DNA of 64,000 bases from Gammaproteobacteria bacterium (GTDB taxonomy: Bacteria > Pseudomonadota > Gammaproteobacteria > Natronospirales > REEB76): positions 1 through 64,000 of the forward strand of contig DATEHU010000026.1 of assembly GCA_035279405.1 (NCBI GenBank), read 5' to 3'. Under the pieces are notes generated by a model, which ran no database searches, was not told where the DNA came from, and saw only the letters and a list, made by a program, of their open reading frames with translations. How positions within the stretch are numbered: the stretch's first letter is position 1; each line of letters begins with the position of its first letter. The position numbers and the translations under genes were made by a program. Shown in pieces: positions 1-8,282 of the stretch.

Positions 1-23
1 AGAGGGTGAGAGCGGTGTCTTTA

Positions 24-79
24 TTGCCATGCCAGTGGCATGGCAATCCGCTCGAACGGGTGAACATGGATGTTCACCC
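24..79. repeat. two strong intergenic hairpins at the left window edge
   Basis: Two near-adjacent perfect palindromes. Positions 24-46 have 10-base arms (TTGCCATGCC) around AGT, and 58-79 have 10-base arms (GGGTGAACAT) around GG. They lie just beyond the 3' end of the tRNA-Leu gene on the minus strand. Neither is followed by a clear T-run, so I read them as dispersed palindromic repeats; a role in ending tRNA transcription is possible. Confidence 0.5.
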
Positions 80-125
80 TGGACAGCCTACCAAGGACGG
101 TACTGCGAGCGAGAAGTGTTTGAGT

Positions 126-210
<85 letters not shown>

Positions 211-304
211 AGGGGCAGGCTGAATACAGCCGATTCGGGAGCGCGGCACTTTACCGGCAGTGCCCGGATGTGTCAATGTCGCAATTCTCCAAGTGATTAA
301 TTCC

Positions 305-2572
305 ATGAAGAAAAAAACCAAACCCAATAAACCCGCACGCCACGGGCAACACCGCGCCGATCCTTACGCCGAACGCGAGGCGCAGAAATACGCGCGTCCC
401 ATTCAGAGCCGTGAGGCGATACTGGATTGGCTGGAAAAAGCGGGCAAGCCGCTGCGCTTCGAACAGCTCGCGCGCGATCTGCACCTGAACGCGACGGATG
501 GAATCGAGGCGCTCAGCCGCCGGCTGGCCGCGATGCTGCGCGACGGACAACTGGTGCAGAACCGTCGGGATGAATACTGCCTGGTGAAGCGCCTGCCGCT
601 GGTGGCGGGTACGGTCATCGGTCATCGCGACGGCTTCGGATTCCTGAAGCCCGACGAAGGCGAGGAGGACGTGTTTCTCCCGCCGCGCCAGATGCGCGCG
701 CTCATGCATGGCGACCGGGCTTTGGTGCGCGTGCAGGGCCGTGACGCGCGCGGCCGGCCGGAAGGCTCGCTCGTGGACGTGCTGGAGCGCAACACCACCG
801 AACTGGCGGGACGCTATGTGGAAGAACACGGCCTGAGTTCCGTGCTGCCGGACAACACACGCATCGCGCATACGGTGCTGGTACCGGCCGAGGCGCGCAA
901 CGGCGCGCGCGCCGGCCAGATGGTGGTGGTGGAACTCACCCGGCAACCGGACAAGCAGAGCGAACCCATCGGCAAGGTGACGCGCATCTTGGGTGAGCGC
1001 AATGCGCCCGGGATGGAAGTGGAATTGGCGGTGCATGCGCACGGCCTGCCCAATGAATGGCCGGCGGACGTGGAGCGCGAGGCCGCCGGTTTTTCCGCGC
1101 AGGTGCCGGATTCGGCCAAACACGAACGTCTGGATTTACGCACCACGCCGCTCGTGACCATAGACGGCGAAGACGCACGCGATTTCGACGATGCGGTGTA
1201 TTGCGAACCAAGGGGCGAAGGCTTCCGGTTGATCGTCGCCATTGCCGATGTTTCGCATTACGTGCAACCGAACTCGGCACTGGATTCCGAGGCGCGCAAC
1301 CGCGGCACCTCGGTGTATTTCCCGGACCGCGTGATTCCCATGCTGCCGGAAGTGCTGTCGAACGGCCTGTGCTCCATTAATCCCGAGGTGGATCGCCTGT
1401 GCATGGTATGCGACATGTACATCGGGCCGGACGGCAAGATAGGCCGCGCGCAGTTTCATGAAGGCGTGATGCGTTCCGCTGCGCGCCTCACCTATACGCA
1501 GGTGGCCGGCATCCTGGTAGAGCGGAAGCGCGAGCTCAGGACCCAATTCGAAACCCTGCTGCCGCATCTGGAGAATCTGCAGGCGGTTTTCCGGGTGCTC
1601 TTCAAGGCGCGCACGCGGCGCGGCGCGATTGATTTCGACAGCACGGAAACGCGCATCGTGTTCGACGCCCAGCACAAAGTCGCGGCCATCAAGCCGCTGG
1701 TGCGCAACGAGGCGCACCGCATCATCGAGGAGTGCATGATCGCGGCCAACGTGGAAGCCGCACGCTTTCTCGAAAAACACCAGATGCCGACACTGTATCG
1801 GGTGCACGCGGGGCCGGACGCCGACGCGCTCAAGGAGCTGCGCGCCTTCCTGGGCACGCTCGGCCTGTCCTTGGGTGGAGGCGTAAAGCCCGAGGCCCAG
1901 CATTACGCGACGCTGCTGGAGAAGGTGCGGGGACGCCCCGACCAATCCCTCATCCAGACGGTGTTGCTGCGCTCCCTGTCGCAGGCGGTGTACAGCCCGA
2001 ACAACCACGGACATTTCGGCCTGGCGCTCCGGGAGTACGCACACTTCACTTCGCCCATCCGCCGTTATCCCGATCTCCTCGTGCACCGCGGCATCCGCCA
2101 CGTGCTGAAGGGTGGTACGGCCAGGAATTTCCGTTACTCGCTCATGCAGATGGACAGCCTGGGCAGCCATTGCTCCATGGCGGAGCGGCGCGCGGACGAG
2201 GCCACGCGCGATGCCCTGGACTGGCTCAAGGCCGATTACATGCGGGACAAGCTCGGCGAGGAATTCGACGGGTTGATTACCGGCGTGCTGCCCTTCGGCC
2301 TGTTCGTGCAACTGAAAGACCTGTACGTGGAAGGCCTGGTGCATGTCACTTCGCTGCCGAGCGACTACTACGATCACGACCCCGTCGGGCATCGCCTCGT
2401 GGGCGAGCGCAGCGGCCGGGTGTTCCGGCTGACCGATGCGGTGCGCGTACGCGTGGTCAACGTGAATCTGGACGAGCGCAAGATTGATTTCGAACTGGCC
2501 GGCATGCCGGCGGCGCGCGCGGCGCACCGTGGACGCAAACCACCGCGGGCGCGCTCCAAAGCACGGCGATGA
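305..2572 (+). CDS. rnr: ribonuclease R (3'-5' exoribonuclease, RNase II family)
   Basis: About 755 residues starting at the ATG at 305; an upstream in-frame start at 260 would add 15 residues with no family resemblance. An N-terminal winged-helix-like segment is followed by cold-shock OB domains (TVIGHRDGFGFL, about residues 100-250). The RNB catalytic core carries TIDGEDARDFDDAV with its metal-binding aspartates, and AHFTSPIRRYPDLLVHR. An S1 domain (FDGLITGVLPFGLFVQL) and a short basic tail end the protein. RNase R degrades structured RNA, including rRNA and mRNA fragments. The stop overlaps the rlmB start (ATGA), so the two are translationally coupled, the common gammaproteobacterial arrangement. 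Confidence 0.96.
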   Translation: MKKKTKPNKPARHGQHRADPYAEREAQKYARPIQSREAILDWLEKAGKPLRFEQLARDLHLNATDGIEALSRRLAAMLRDGQLVQNRRDEYCLVKRLPLVAGTVIGHRDGFGFLKPDEGEEDVFLPPRQMRALMHGDRALVRVQGRDARGRPEGSLVDVLERNTTELAGRYVEEHGLSSVLPDNTRIAHTVLVPAEARNGARAGQMVVVELTRQPDKQSEPIGKVTRILGERNAPGMEVELAVHAHGLPNEWPADVEREAAGFSAQVPDSAKHERLDLRTTPLVTIDGEDARDFDDAVYCEPRGEGFRLIVAIADVSHYVQPNSALDSEARNRGTSVYFPDRVIPMLPEVLSNGLCSINPEVDRLCMVCDMYIGPDGKIGRAQFHEGVMRSAARLTYTQVAGILVERKRELRTQFETLLPHLENLQAVFRVLFKARTRRGAIDFDSTETRIVFDAQHKVAAIKPLVRNEAHRIIEECMIAANVEAARFLEKHQMPTLYRVHAGPDADALKELRAFLGTLGLSLGGGVKPEAQHYATLLEKVRGRPDQSLIQTVLLRSLSQAVYSPNNHGHFGLALREYAHFTSPIRRYPDLLVHRGIRHVLKGGTARNFRYSLMQMDSLGSHCSMAERRADEATRDALDWLKADYMRDKLGEEFDGLITGVLPFGLFVQLKDLYVEGLVHVTSLPSDYYDHDPVGHRLVGERSGRVFRLTDAVRVRVVNVNLDERKIDFELAGMPAARAAHRGRKPPRARSKARR

Positions 2573-3315
2573 GCCGCGAAAAAATCTATGGTTTGCACGC
2601 GGTGACCGCGCTGCTCGAAAGCGAGCCGGAACAAGTGCGGGCGCTGTGGGTGCTGCACAGCCGCCACGACGAACGCCTGAATCGCGTGGTGTCGCTGGCG
2701 GAGCAGGCGGGCGTCGCCATTGAGCGCGTGGCGCGCGCAGAGCTGGATGCGCACGCGCCGGGCGCGCGCCATCAGGGCGTCATCGCCGAAGCCGAGAGTC
2801 TGCCGCAATCCGATGAACACGGCCTGCCGGCACTGTTGGCCGGACTGCGAGTGCCGGCGTTTCTGCTGGTACTCGACGGCGTTCAGGATCCACACAATCT
2901 CGGTGCCTGCCTGCGCAGCGCAAATGCCGCCGGCGCGCACGCCGTCATCGTGCCCAGGGATCGCGCATCAGGATTGACACCGGTGGTGCGCAAAGTCGCC
3001 TCCGGTGCGGCCGAGGCCACGCCGCTGTTTCAGGTCACGAACCTCGCGCGTACGCTGCGCTGGTTGAAGGAGCAGAACATCTGGCTGGTGGCGCTCGCCG
3101 GCGAAGCCGACCAGTCGCTCTACGAACTCGATCTCAAGGGACCTCTGGCCTTGGTGCTGGGCGCGGAGGGCGGAGGACTGCGACGGCTCACCAAGGAGCA
3201 TTGCGATTTCCTCGCGCGCATCCCCATGGCGGGCGATGTGGCGAGCCTGAATGTTTCGGTGGCCGCGGGCGTAGCGCTGTTCGAAGCGGTGCGCCAGCGG
3301 CGCATTGTCCAGTAA
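2569..3315 (+). CDS. rlmB: 23S rRNA (guanosine-2'-O-)-methyltransferase RlmB, SPOUT family
   Basis: 248 residues, about the E. coli length. The N-terminal substrate-binding domain begins KIYGLHAVTALLE. The SPOUT knot shows all three motifs: LDGVQDPHNLGACLRSANAA with the catalytic Asn/Arg, LVLGAEGGGLRRL, and IPMAGDVASLNVSVAAGVAL. It methylates the 2'-O of a guanosine in 23S rRNA domain V using SAM. It overlaps rnr by four bases. Downstream lies about 1.2 kb of noncoding repeats rather than rpsF, the usual next gene. Confidence 0.95.
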   Translation: MSREKIYGLHAVTALLESEPEQVRALWVLHSRHDERLNRVVSLAEQAGVAIERVARAELDAHAPGARHQGVIAEAESLPQSDEHGLPALLAGLRVPAFLLVLDGVQDPHNLGACLRSANAAGAHAVIVPRDRASGLTPVVRKVASGAAEATPLFQVTNLARTLRWLKEQNIWLVALAGEADQSLYELDLKGPLALVLGAEGGGLRRLTKEHCDFLARIPMAGDVASLNVSVAAGVALFEAVRQRRIVQ

Positions 3316-4337
3316 TGGAGCGGTCTGAGGCCGCGTGCATTTTTTTAGAGCGGGTTCCGTCGCTCCCGGCACTCCTCCCGGAGTGCCCCTGCCTCCCGCG
3401 ACACTTGTGCATCCCTGTACATCGCGCACCCGCGGGCGGGTGACTTTTGTTTTGGCACGTACAGGAACCGTCCATGGTGCGTTGACCAGCCCGGCCATCC
3501 TTGGCCGGGCGTTCGCCGCTTCGCGGCTCACCCATCCCGCAGCCGGGTAGCTTTCTTTGCTCGTGCAAAGAAAGTCACCAAAGAAACACGCCCCGGGGAT
3601 TCCGCGCGTGGCTGAAACCGAATGGAAAGACCACTCGGTTTCAGCCGAGTTCCCTCGCTGCTCGCGTCCTCGCCGTCGCGTGGACGGCACTTTCCGGCTG
3701 CGCGTCCCTGCTTCGCCGGAAAGTCCAAGGTGCACATCCCTGTGCACCCGCCCGAAGCAGTGCTTTGGGCCCCTGTGCCGGTCGCGCGGTCGGGGCCTTT
3801 CAGGCTTCGCATCCTGCTTCGCCCGAAAGTCCAAGGTTTACGTCCTTGTAAACCCGATTGAAGCGGTGCTTCAATCCCCTCGCCCCGACCTTCTGCGCAG
3901 GCTTTCCCTTGCGGGCGCTGCGCACTCGGCGGAATCCACGTGGAATATGAAGAGGAAGAGTAAGAGTAAGACGCGTTTGACGTCGGCGTCTTGATTCTTG
4001 TACCCGTAGCGCGAGCCGAGCACTGAAGCGAGCCAGGTCAGCCCGAAGGGGTGCGGACAGGACGTTCGCACTCCCGCCGTCAGGCCAGGGATGGCCTGTC
4101 GGCGGGACTCCGCAGCGAGCGAAGCGCGCAGGGCAGTCGCGGCTCCCGCGACCCGTGCTCCGGGGGAATGGCTTTGGGCACTTTCGCCGAAACGAAAGTG
4201 CCCCGCCCGCGGGTGCGGGAACCCGCTCTAAAAAAAGTGGCGGCCGAAGGCCGCTCTGTCTAGAACTGGATTCCCGCTTCCGCGGGAATAACGGGGACAA
4301 GTGACGCAGGCCACACAAGAACTAGCTGTATGAAATT
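3316..4337. repeat. about 1 kb noncoding block of nested inverted and tandem repeats
   Basis: No credible gene lies here; the open frames are short and change frame across the repeats. A 20-base inverted repeat brackets the block: TTTTTTAGAGCGGGTTCC near 3339 and its complement ending near 4236. Inside are paired hairpins such as GGTGCACATCCCTGTGCACC and GGTTTACGTCCTTGTAAACC, a CTTTCTTTG/CAAAGAAAG hairpin (3551-3574), and a GGATTCCCGC/GCGGGAAT palindrome near 4267. The structure resembles clustered intergenic repeats of some gammaproteobacteria. It lies between convergent rlmB and radA, where the ancestral rlmB-rpsF junction would have been. Confidence 0.7.
3690..3895. repeat. two tandem copies of a roughly 100-base hairpin module
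   Basis: Copy 1 (about 3690-3800) and copy 2 (about 3801-3895) share the order: CTTTC, GGCTTCGC-like palindrome, CCGAAAGTCCAAGGT, a palindrome (GTGCAC..GTGCAC in one, TTTAC..GTAAA in the other), then GAAGC..GTGCTT and a CCCCT spacer ending in a GGTCGGGGC or CCCCGACC segment. The paired bases change together between copies while the stem is kept, so base pairing rather than sequence seems conserved. Confidence 0.55.
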
Positions 4338-4449
4338 CCGTTCGCCCTGAGCGTAGTGCCGAAGGCACGAAGTCGAAGGGTATCGCGGGCCGAAATTTAC
4401 AGTGTTTCGACTTCGCGGAGCCATGCTCCGCTACGCTCAACACGAACGG
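4338..4449. repeat. copy A of a ~105-base mosaic palindromic element
   Basis: Outer ends are inverted repeats: CCGTTCGCCCTGAGCGTAG on the left and CTACGCTCAACACGAACGG on the right. Each half holds a small palindrome next to GAAGTCGAAG or TTCGACTTC, so the halves mirror one another around a spacer. A second copy with the same layout sits inside the MmeI-like gene at 43410-43512, and shorter half-copies (CTGAGCCCTTCGACAAACTCA) occur near 19550 and 37160. Confidence 0.7.
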
Positions 4450-4490
4450 TTTGGAATTTTGGGATAAGTTCCAGTAAGACCCTCCCTGAG

Positions 4491-5855
4491 TCAGGAGGTA
4501 AGCAATGTTTGCAGTGCTTCCGACAGCCGGCTGATCTGCGTGACTTGAATGCCGGCAATGCCGCCTTTGCGCGGCGCGTTGCCCTGCGGTACGAGCGCGC
4601 GCTTGAAGCCGTGCTTCGCCGCTTCACGCAGGCGCTCCTCGCCGTTGTACACCGGGCGGATTTCGCCGGCCAATCCCACTTCGCCGAACACCACCAAGTC
4701 ATTCGGCAGCGGCCGGTCGCGGAAGCTGGACAGGGTTGCGAGCAATACCGGCAGGTCCGCCGCGGTTTCATTCACGCGCAAGCCGCCGACCACGTTCACG
4801 AACACGTCGCGATCGAACATGGGGACGCCACCGTGGCGGTGCAGCACCGCGAGCAGCATGGACAGGCGGTTCTGGTCCAGTCCCACGGCCACGCGGCGTG
4901 GATTGGCGAGGTGGCTTTCATCCACCAGCGCCTGCACTTCGATGAGCAGCGGCCGGCTGCCTTCGCGCATCACGGTAATCGCCGAGCCGCTGACCGGCGT
5001 GGCATGGCGCGAGAGGAAGATCGCGGATGGATTCTTGACTTCCTTCAGTCCGGACTCGGTCATGGCGAACACCCCGAGTTCGTTGGCGGCGCCGAAGCGG
5101 TTCTTGACCGCGCGGATCACACGATAACGGCTGCCGGCATCGTTCTCGAAGTACAGCACCGTGTCCACCATGTGCTCGAGCACGCGCGGACCGGCAATCG
5201 CACCCTCCTTGGTGACGTGGCCAACGAGGAACACCGCCGTGCCGCTGCTCTTGGCGTAACGCACCAGCATGCCGGTGGATTCGCGCAACTGCGCGACCGC
5301 ACCGGGTGCGGATTGCAGTATCTCGGTGTACATGGTCTGGATGGAGTCCACCACCAGCACCGCGGGTTTGAGTTGGGTCGCGGTTTCCAGCATGCGCTCC
5401 ACGCTGGTTTCCGCCGCGAGTTGCAGCGGGCGCGCGGCGACGTCCAGCCGTTGCGCACGCAATCCCACCTGTTGCGGAGATTCTTCGCCGGTGATGTAGA
5501 GCACCGTACGGCCGTCGGCGAGGTTGGCCGCAGCCTGCAAGAGCAGCGTGGACTTGCCGATGCCGGGGTCGCCGCCGATGAGCGTGACCGAGCCGGCCAC
5601 CAGTCCGCCGCCCAGCACGCGATCCAATTCCGTCAATCCCGTACTGACACGCGTCTGGGTTTCACTGTCGATTTCCGCCAGGCGTCGCACTTCGGCTTCT
5701 GCGCTTTTACCCGGCAAGCGGCCGCGGGCGGGTTTTTCCGGCGCGCGGGTTTCCGTCAGCGTGTTCCAGGCGCCGCAGTCCGGGCATTGGCCCGACCATT
5801 TGGGGAAGCGCCCGCCACAGGCGTCGCAGACGTACACGGAATGATGTTTGTTCAC
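4491..5855 (-). CDS. radA: DNA repair ATPase RadA
   Basis: 454 residues, full length for RadA (Sms). A C4 zinc finger opens the protein (YVCDACGG, QCPDCGAW). A RecA-like ATPase core has Walker A GGDPGIGKST, Walker B VLVVDSIQ, and the RadA-specific KNRFGAANE motif. A Lon-protease-like C-terminal domain follows, covering roughly the last 180 residues. RadA drives branch migration and helps process recombination intermediates. It is transcribed toward the repeat block and diverges from the PP2C gene. In relatives radA often lies near dnaB-alr, which are here about 10 kb away beyond the TIR island, in the same orientation. Confidence 0.96.
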   Translation of the reverse strand: MNKHHSVYVCDACGGRFPKWSGQCPDCGAWNTLTETRAPEKPARGRLPGKSAEAEVRRLAEIDSETQTRVSTGLTELDRVLGGGLVAGSVTLIGGDPGIGKSTLLLQAAANLADGRTVLYITGEESPQQVGLRAQRLDVAARPLQLAAETSVERMLETATQLKPAVLVVDSIQTMYTEILQSAPGAVAQLRESTGMLVRYAKSSGTAVFLVGHVTKEGAIAGPRVLEHMVDTVLYFENDAGSRYRVIRAVKNRFGAANELGVFAMTESGLKEVKNPSAIFLSRHATPVSGSAITVMREGSRPLLIEVQALVDESHLANPRRVAVGLDQNRLSMLLAVLHRHGGVPMFDRDVFVNVVGGLRVNETAADLPVLLATLSSFRDRPLPNDLVVFGEVGLAGEIRPVYNGEERLREAAKHGFKRALVPQGNAPRKGGIAGIQVTQISRLSEALQTLLTS

Positions 5856-6218
5856 AAACTAATTTGATGCGCGTTGTCCGGGTGGCGGATGGTAGCACGA
5901 CCCGTTCATCGGACCGAGCGTCAGCGAACTTTCGTTTCGGAGAAAATTCAAGCTATTATGCTGCATCCTTCATCTTTGTATTCAACAGGGGCTGGGTGTG
6001 AATCAGGACTTCCGCGAAGCCGAAGGATTGGCCAGCATGACCAACGCGCGGTGTTCCTGTAGAAGCCTGGTGTCATGTTTACCGCGTGCGCGCAATTTGT
6101 ATCTGGCGACGCATTGCCGAAGAACCCAAATCGTTTGCCGCAGCGCGGCGCGCCATTCGCCAGCACCGATAAAGTTTGTGCTGCCGGGCTTCGCGTCTGA
6201 ACGCGGGTGTTGCGCACC
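5856..6218. other. divergent intergenic region between radA and the PP2C gene
   Basis: About 360 bases without a convincing gene; short frames on both strands lack family features or ribosome sites. It must contain the promoters for radA (leftward) and the PP2C-FHA pair (rightward). A TATTAT at 5954-5959 could be a rightward -10 box, but its -35 match (TTCGTT, 17 bases upstream) is weak, so I do not call a promoter. Confidence 0.4.
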
Positions 6219-7046
6219 ATGAGTTATCGGGGAAAACTCGAGTTTGCGGGCCGCACTGACAAAGGCATGGTGCGCACCAACAACGAAGATGCCATTCTCA
6301 TGGATGCGCACACCGGTCTGGTGGTGGTCGCCGACGGCATGGGCGGTTACCAGGCCGGTGAAATCGCCAGCAGCATCGCCGTCAAGAGCACCCACAAGTT
6401 CGTCGCTGACGGTCTCAAAGCTGCACGCGCACAACTTGGTGTAAGCGACAGCGGCTACCGCCACGAAAGCGTGTTGCTGCGCAGCGCATTGCAACATGCC
6501 AATGAGGTCATACAAACCACTGCCAGGAGCCAGCCGCAATGCGAAGGCATGGGCACCACGGTGGTGGCGGCGTTGTTCTACAACAACCGCTTGTCCATCG
6601 CACACGTGGGAGATTCGCGCGTGTACCGTCTGCGCGACGGTGATTTCGAGCAGATCACCCGCGACCACTCCCTGCGCCAGGAGATGGTGGCCCGCGGGTT
6701 TTACACGCCGGAGGCGGCCCGGAAGGCTCTCAAGAAGAGCCTGGTGACCCGCGCGCTGGGCGTCAGACCCACGGTCATGGTGGACCTGCAGGAGGACGCG
6801 GCGCGGGTGGGCGACATATATCTGTTTTGCAGCGACGGCCTGCACGACATGGTTTCGGATGCGGACATTCGCTTAACCATGGACATGTTTAGTGATAATC
6901 TGGAAACCGCCATGACCCAGCTGATCAAGCTGGCGAATGATAACGGCGGACGCGATAACATCTCCGCGGTGCTGGTCAAGCCGGTGATGTCATTCGAGGA
7001 CGGGCATAGGGGTTTCTTTGGGCGTGTGATCGGCTGGTTCAGTTGA
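6219..7046 (+). CDS. PP2C-family serine/threonine protein phosphatase
   Basis: 275 residues from the ATG at 6219. Metal-dependent PP2C signatures appear in order: GRTDKGMVRTNNEDA near the N-terminus, VVVADGMGGYQAGE, IAHVGDSRVYRLRDG, FCSDGLHDMV and GGRDNISAVLV near the end. The aspartates that bind the two catalytic metals are kept. No membrane segment or signal peptide is visible, so it is cytoplasmic. It is followed after about 50 bases by an FHA gene, a classic pairing for phosphothreonine signalling, yet no Hanks-type kinase lies in this window. An in-frame GTG at 6207 would add four residues. Confidence 0.93.
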   Translation: MSYRGKLEFAGRTDKGMVRTNNEDAILMDAHTGLVVVADGMGGYQAGEIASSIAVKSTHKFVADGLKAARAQLGVSDSGYRHESVLLRSALQHANEVIQTTARSQPQCEGMGTTVVAALFYNNRLSIAHVGDSRVYRLRDGDFEQITRDHSLRQEMVARGFYTPEAARKALKKSLVTRALGVRPTVMVDLQEDAARVGDIYLFCSDGLHDMVSDADIRLTMDMFSDNLETAMTQLIKLANDNGGRDNISAVLVKPVMSFEDGHRGFFGRVIGWFS

Positions 7047-7098
7047 CCGGGACGGCGCGGCAAAGAATCAACACAACGGATAATTGGAGAGGATATCC

Positions 7099-7821
7099 AT
7101 GGGCAAGCTCACACTCACGCTGGACGGACAGGAGCTGGCGCAATACGAACTCGAGAAGGAGCGCTATACCCTGGGACGGCTGCCCGACAATGATGTTCAC
7201 ATGGACAACATGGCGGTGAGCGGACACCACGCGCTGATCATCAATATCCTCAAGGATTCCTTCCTCGAGGACCTCAACAGCACCAACGGCACCTATGTCA
7301 ACGGCAAGCTCATAAAGAAGCACGCGTTGCAAGCCGGCGACGTGATCACCATCGGCCGGTTTCAGCTCAAGTATCAGGTCGCGCGTGCCAAGGCGGTTAC
7401 GGATGATTTCGAGCGCACCATGGTGATCAATCCGGGCACCGCAAGCGCGCCGGGCACGCCCAGTCTCGAGCATGTCAAACGCGCGGTGGCGCAATCCAAG
7501 GCGGAAGAACCGCGCACGAAGCCGCCGGCCAAAGCCTCACCGCCCAAGGCCAGTCTGCAAGTGCTGTCCGGCGAATTTGCCGGCAAGGAGCTGGACCTCA
7601 ACAAGCCGCTGACCACGCTCGGCCGGCCCGGTGTCCAGGTGGTAGCCATCACACGCCGCGTCGATGGCTTCTACGTGGTCAATGTACACAGCGGAACGGG
7701 GCAGGGATTTCCCACGGTCAACGGCGAACAGTTCGGCGCACGCGCGCGCAAGCTGTCCGACAACGACGTCATCGAGCTCGCAGGCGTGAAGATGGGTTTC
7801 TACACCGTGCCGGGGGCCTGA
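7099..7821 (+). CDS. FHA-domain protein
   Basis: 240 residues starting at the ATG at 7099, chosen because GGAGAGGA sits just upstream. The N-terminal FHA domain has YTLGRLPDNDV, VSGHHA and NSTNGTYVNG, the Gly-Arg, Ser-X-X-His and Asn-Gly residues that form the phosphothreonine pocket. A Pro/Ala/Lys-rich linker (about residues 125-155) leads to a degenerate FHA-like C-terminal domain (TLGRPGVQVVAITRR, FPTVNGEQF). It probably acts as a cytoplasmic adaptor reading phosphorylation that the adjacent PP2C enzyme would reverse. The gene ends right at the border of the accessory island. Confidence 0.9.
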   Translation: MGKLTLTLDGQELAQYELEKERYTLGRLPDNDVHMDNMAVSGHHALIINILKDSFLEDLNSTNGTYVNGKLIKKHALQAGDVITIGRFQLKYQVARAKAVTDDFERTMVINPGTASAPGTPSLEHVKRAVAQSKAEEPRTKPPAKASPPKASLQVLSGEFAGKELDLNKPLTTLGRPGVQVVAITRRVDGFYVVNVHSGTGQGFPTVNGEQFGARARKLSDNDVIELAGVKMGFYTVPGA

Positions 7822-7842
7822 TGGCCGGCACGCGTTTCCAGG

Positions 7843-7896
7843 CCGCCGTCCACCACGCAGAATTCCACCCTTTGGGTGATGCCGCACGATAACTTG
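7843..7896 (-). pseudogene. fossil 3' segment of an alanine racemase gene
   Basis: The minus strand reads KLSCGITQRVEFCVVDGG without a stop. The intact Alr C-terminus encoded at 15591-16712 contains ELLCGITQRVKFGVVEEH, so 11 of the first 16 aligned residues agree. The DNA match is also evident (CCACGC.GAA.TTCACCC, TGGGTGATGCCGCAC). Nothing of the rest of alr remains. It lies between the FHA gene and the TIR genes, in the same orientation as the intact alr at the other end of the island, and so marks a recombination junction. Confidence 0.75.
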
Positions 7897-8282
7897 CAAG
7901 CGGGCATGACGCCCGCACGATCGGCGGCGGCGGTAATTCGAAGAGCTTGATCTCCACGGTGCATGCAGCGTGGGTACCAATCCGCTTGACCTATACTGGC
8001 CCTGTCGGTGAGCGTAACTTCCTGTTCCCCTCGTCTTCCAAGGTGTGCATAGGCAGGGTAGAGATGGTGGGGATGGACTTGGGGTTTCGTGCCTCGCTAC
8101 CATCCCTATCCCGGCGTGCCATTCCCAGGCGAGGCGCGGCGGTACCCCGTTACATGGTGTAAGCCCCCGGCTCGAATAAGGTGAAATTGCCGGCGTACTA
8201 CCGGGCGTCGCGGCACTACGTTATGCTTGAATCCCTCCGGGGGATTCTGGGCCCGATCCGATACAGCAGGGGTTTGACCGGC
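7897..8282. other. gap upstream of the TIR gene cluster
   Basis: About 385 bases with no supported gene. It contains a GCGGGC/GCCCGC hairpin near 7899, a TATACT near 7992 and a GAATCCC/GGGATTC palindrome near 8229. No promoter with both boxes in register could be picked, although the TIR genes must be expressed from somewhere here. An in-frame upstream start at 8181 would extend the first TIR protein by 34 residues, but its paralogues start at the later ATG. Confidence 0.4.

Noticed and set aside
1136-2527. 463-codon open frame antisense to rnr
   Set aside because: A high-GC shadow of rnr on the other strand; no domain signature and rnr is a clear full-length match.
3200-3994. several short frames across the rlmB 3' end and the repeat block
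   Set aside because: They follow palindromic repeats, switch frame at each hairpin, and have no ribosome sites.
4356-5867. 503-codon frame antisense to radA
   Set aside because: His/Arg-rich shadow with no family features; radA on the opposite strand is complete.
5954-5959. TATTAT as a promoter for the PP2C gene
   Set aside because: The -35 at the right distance matches consensus at only two bases, and it is over 250 bases from the start codon.
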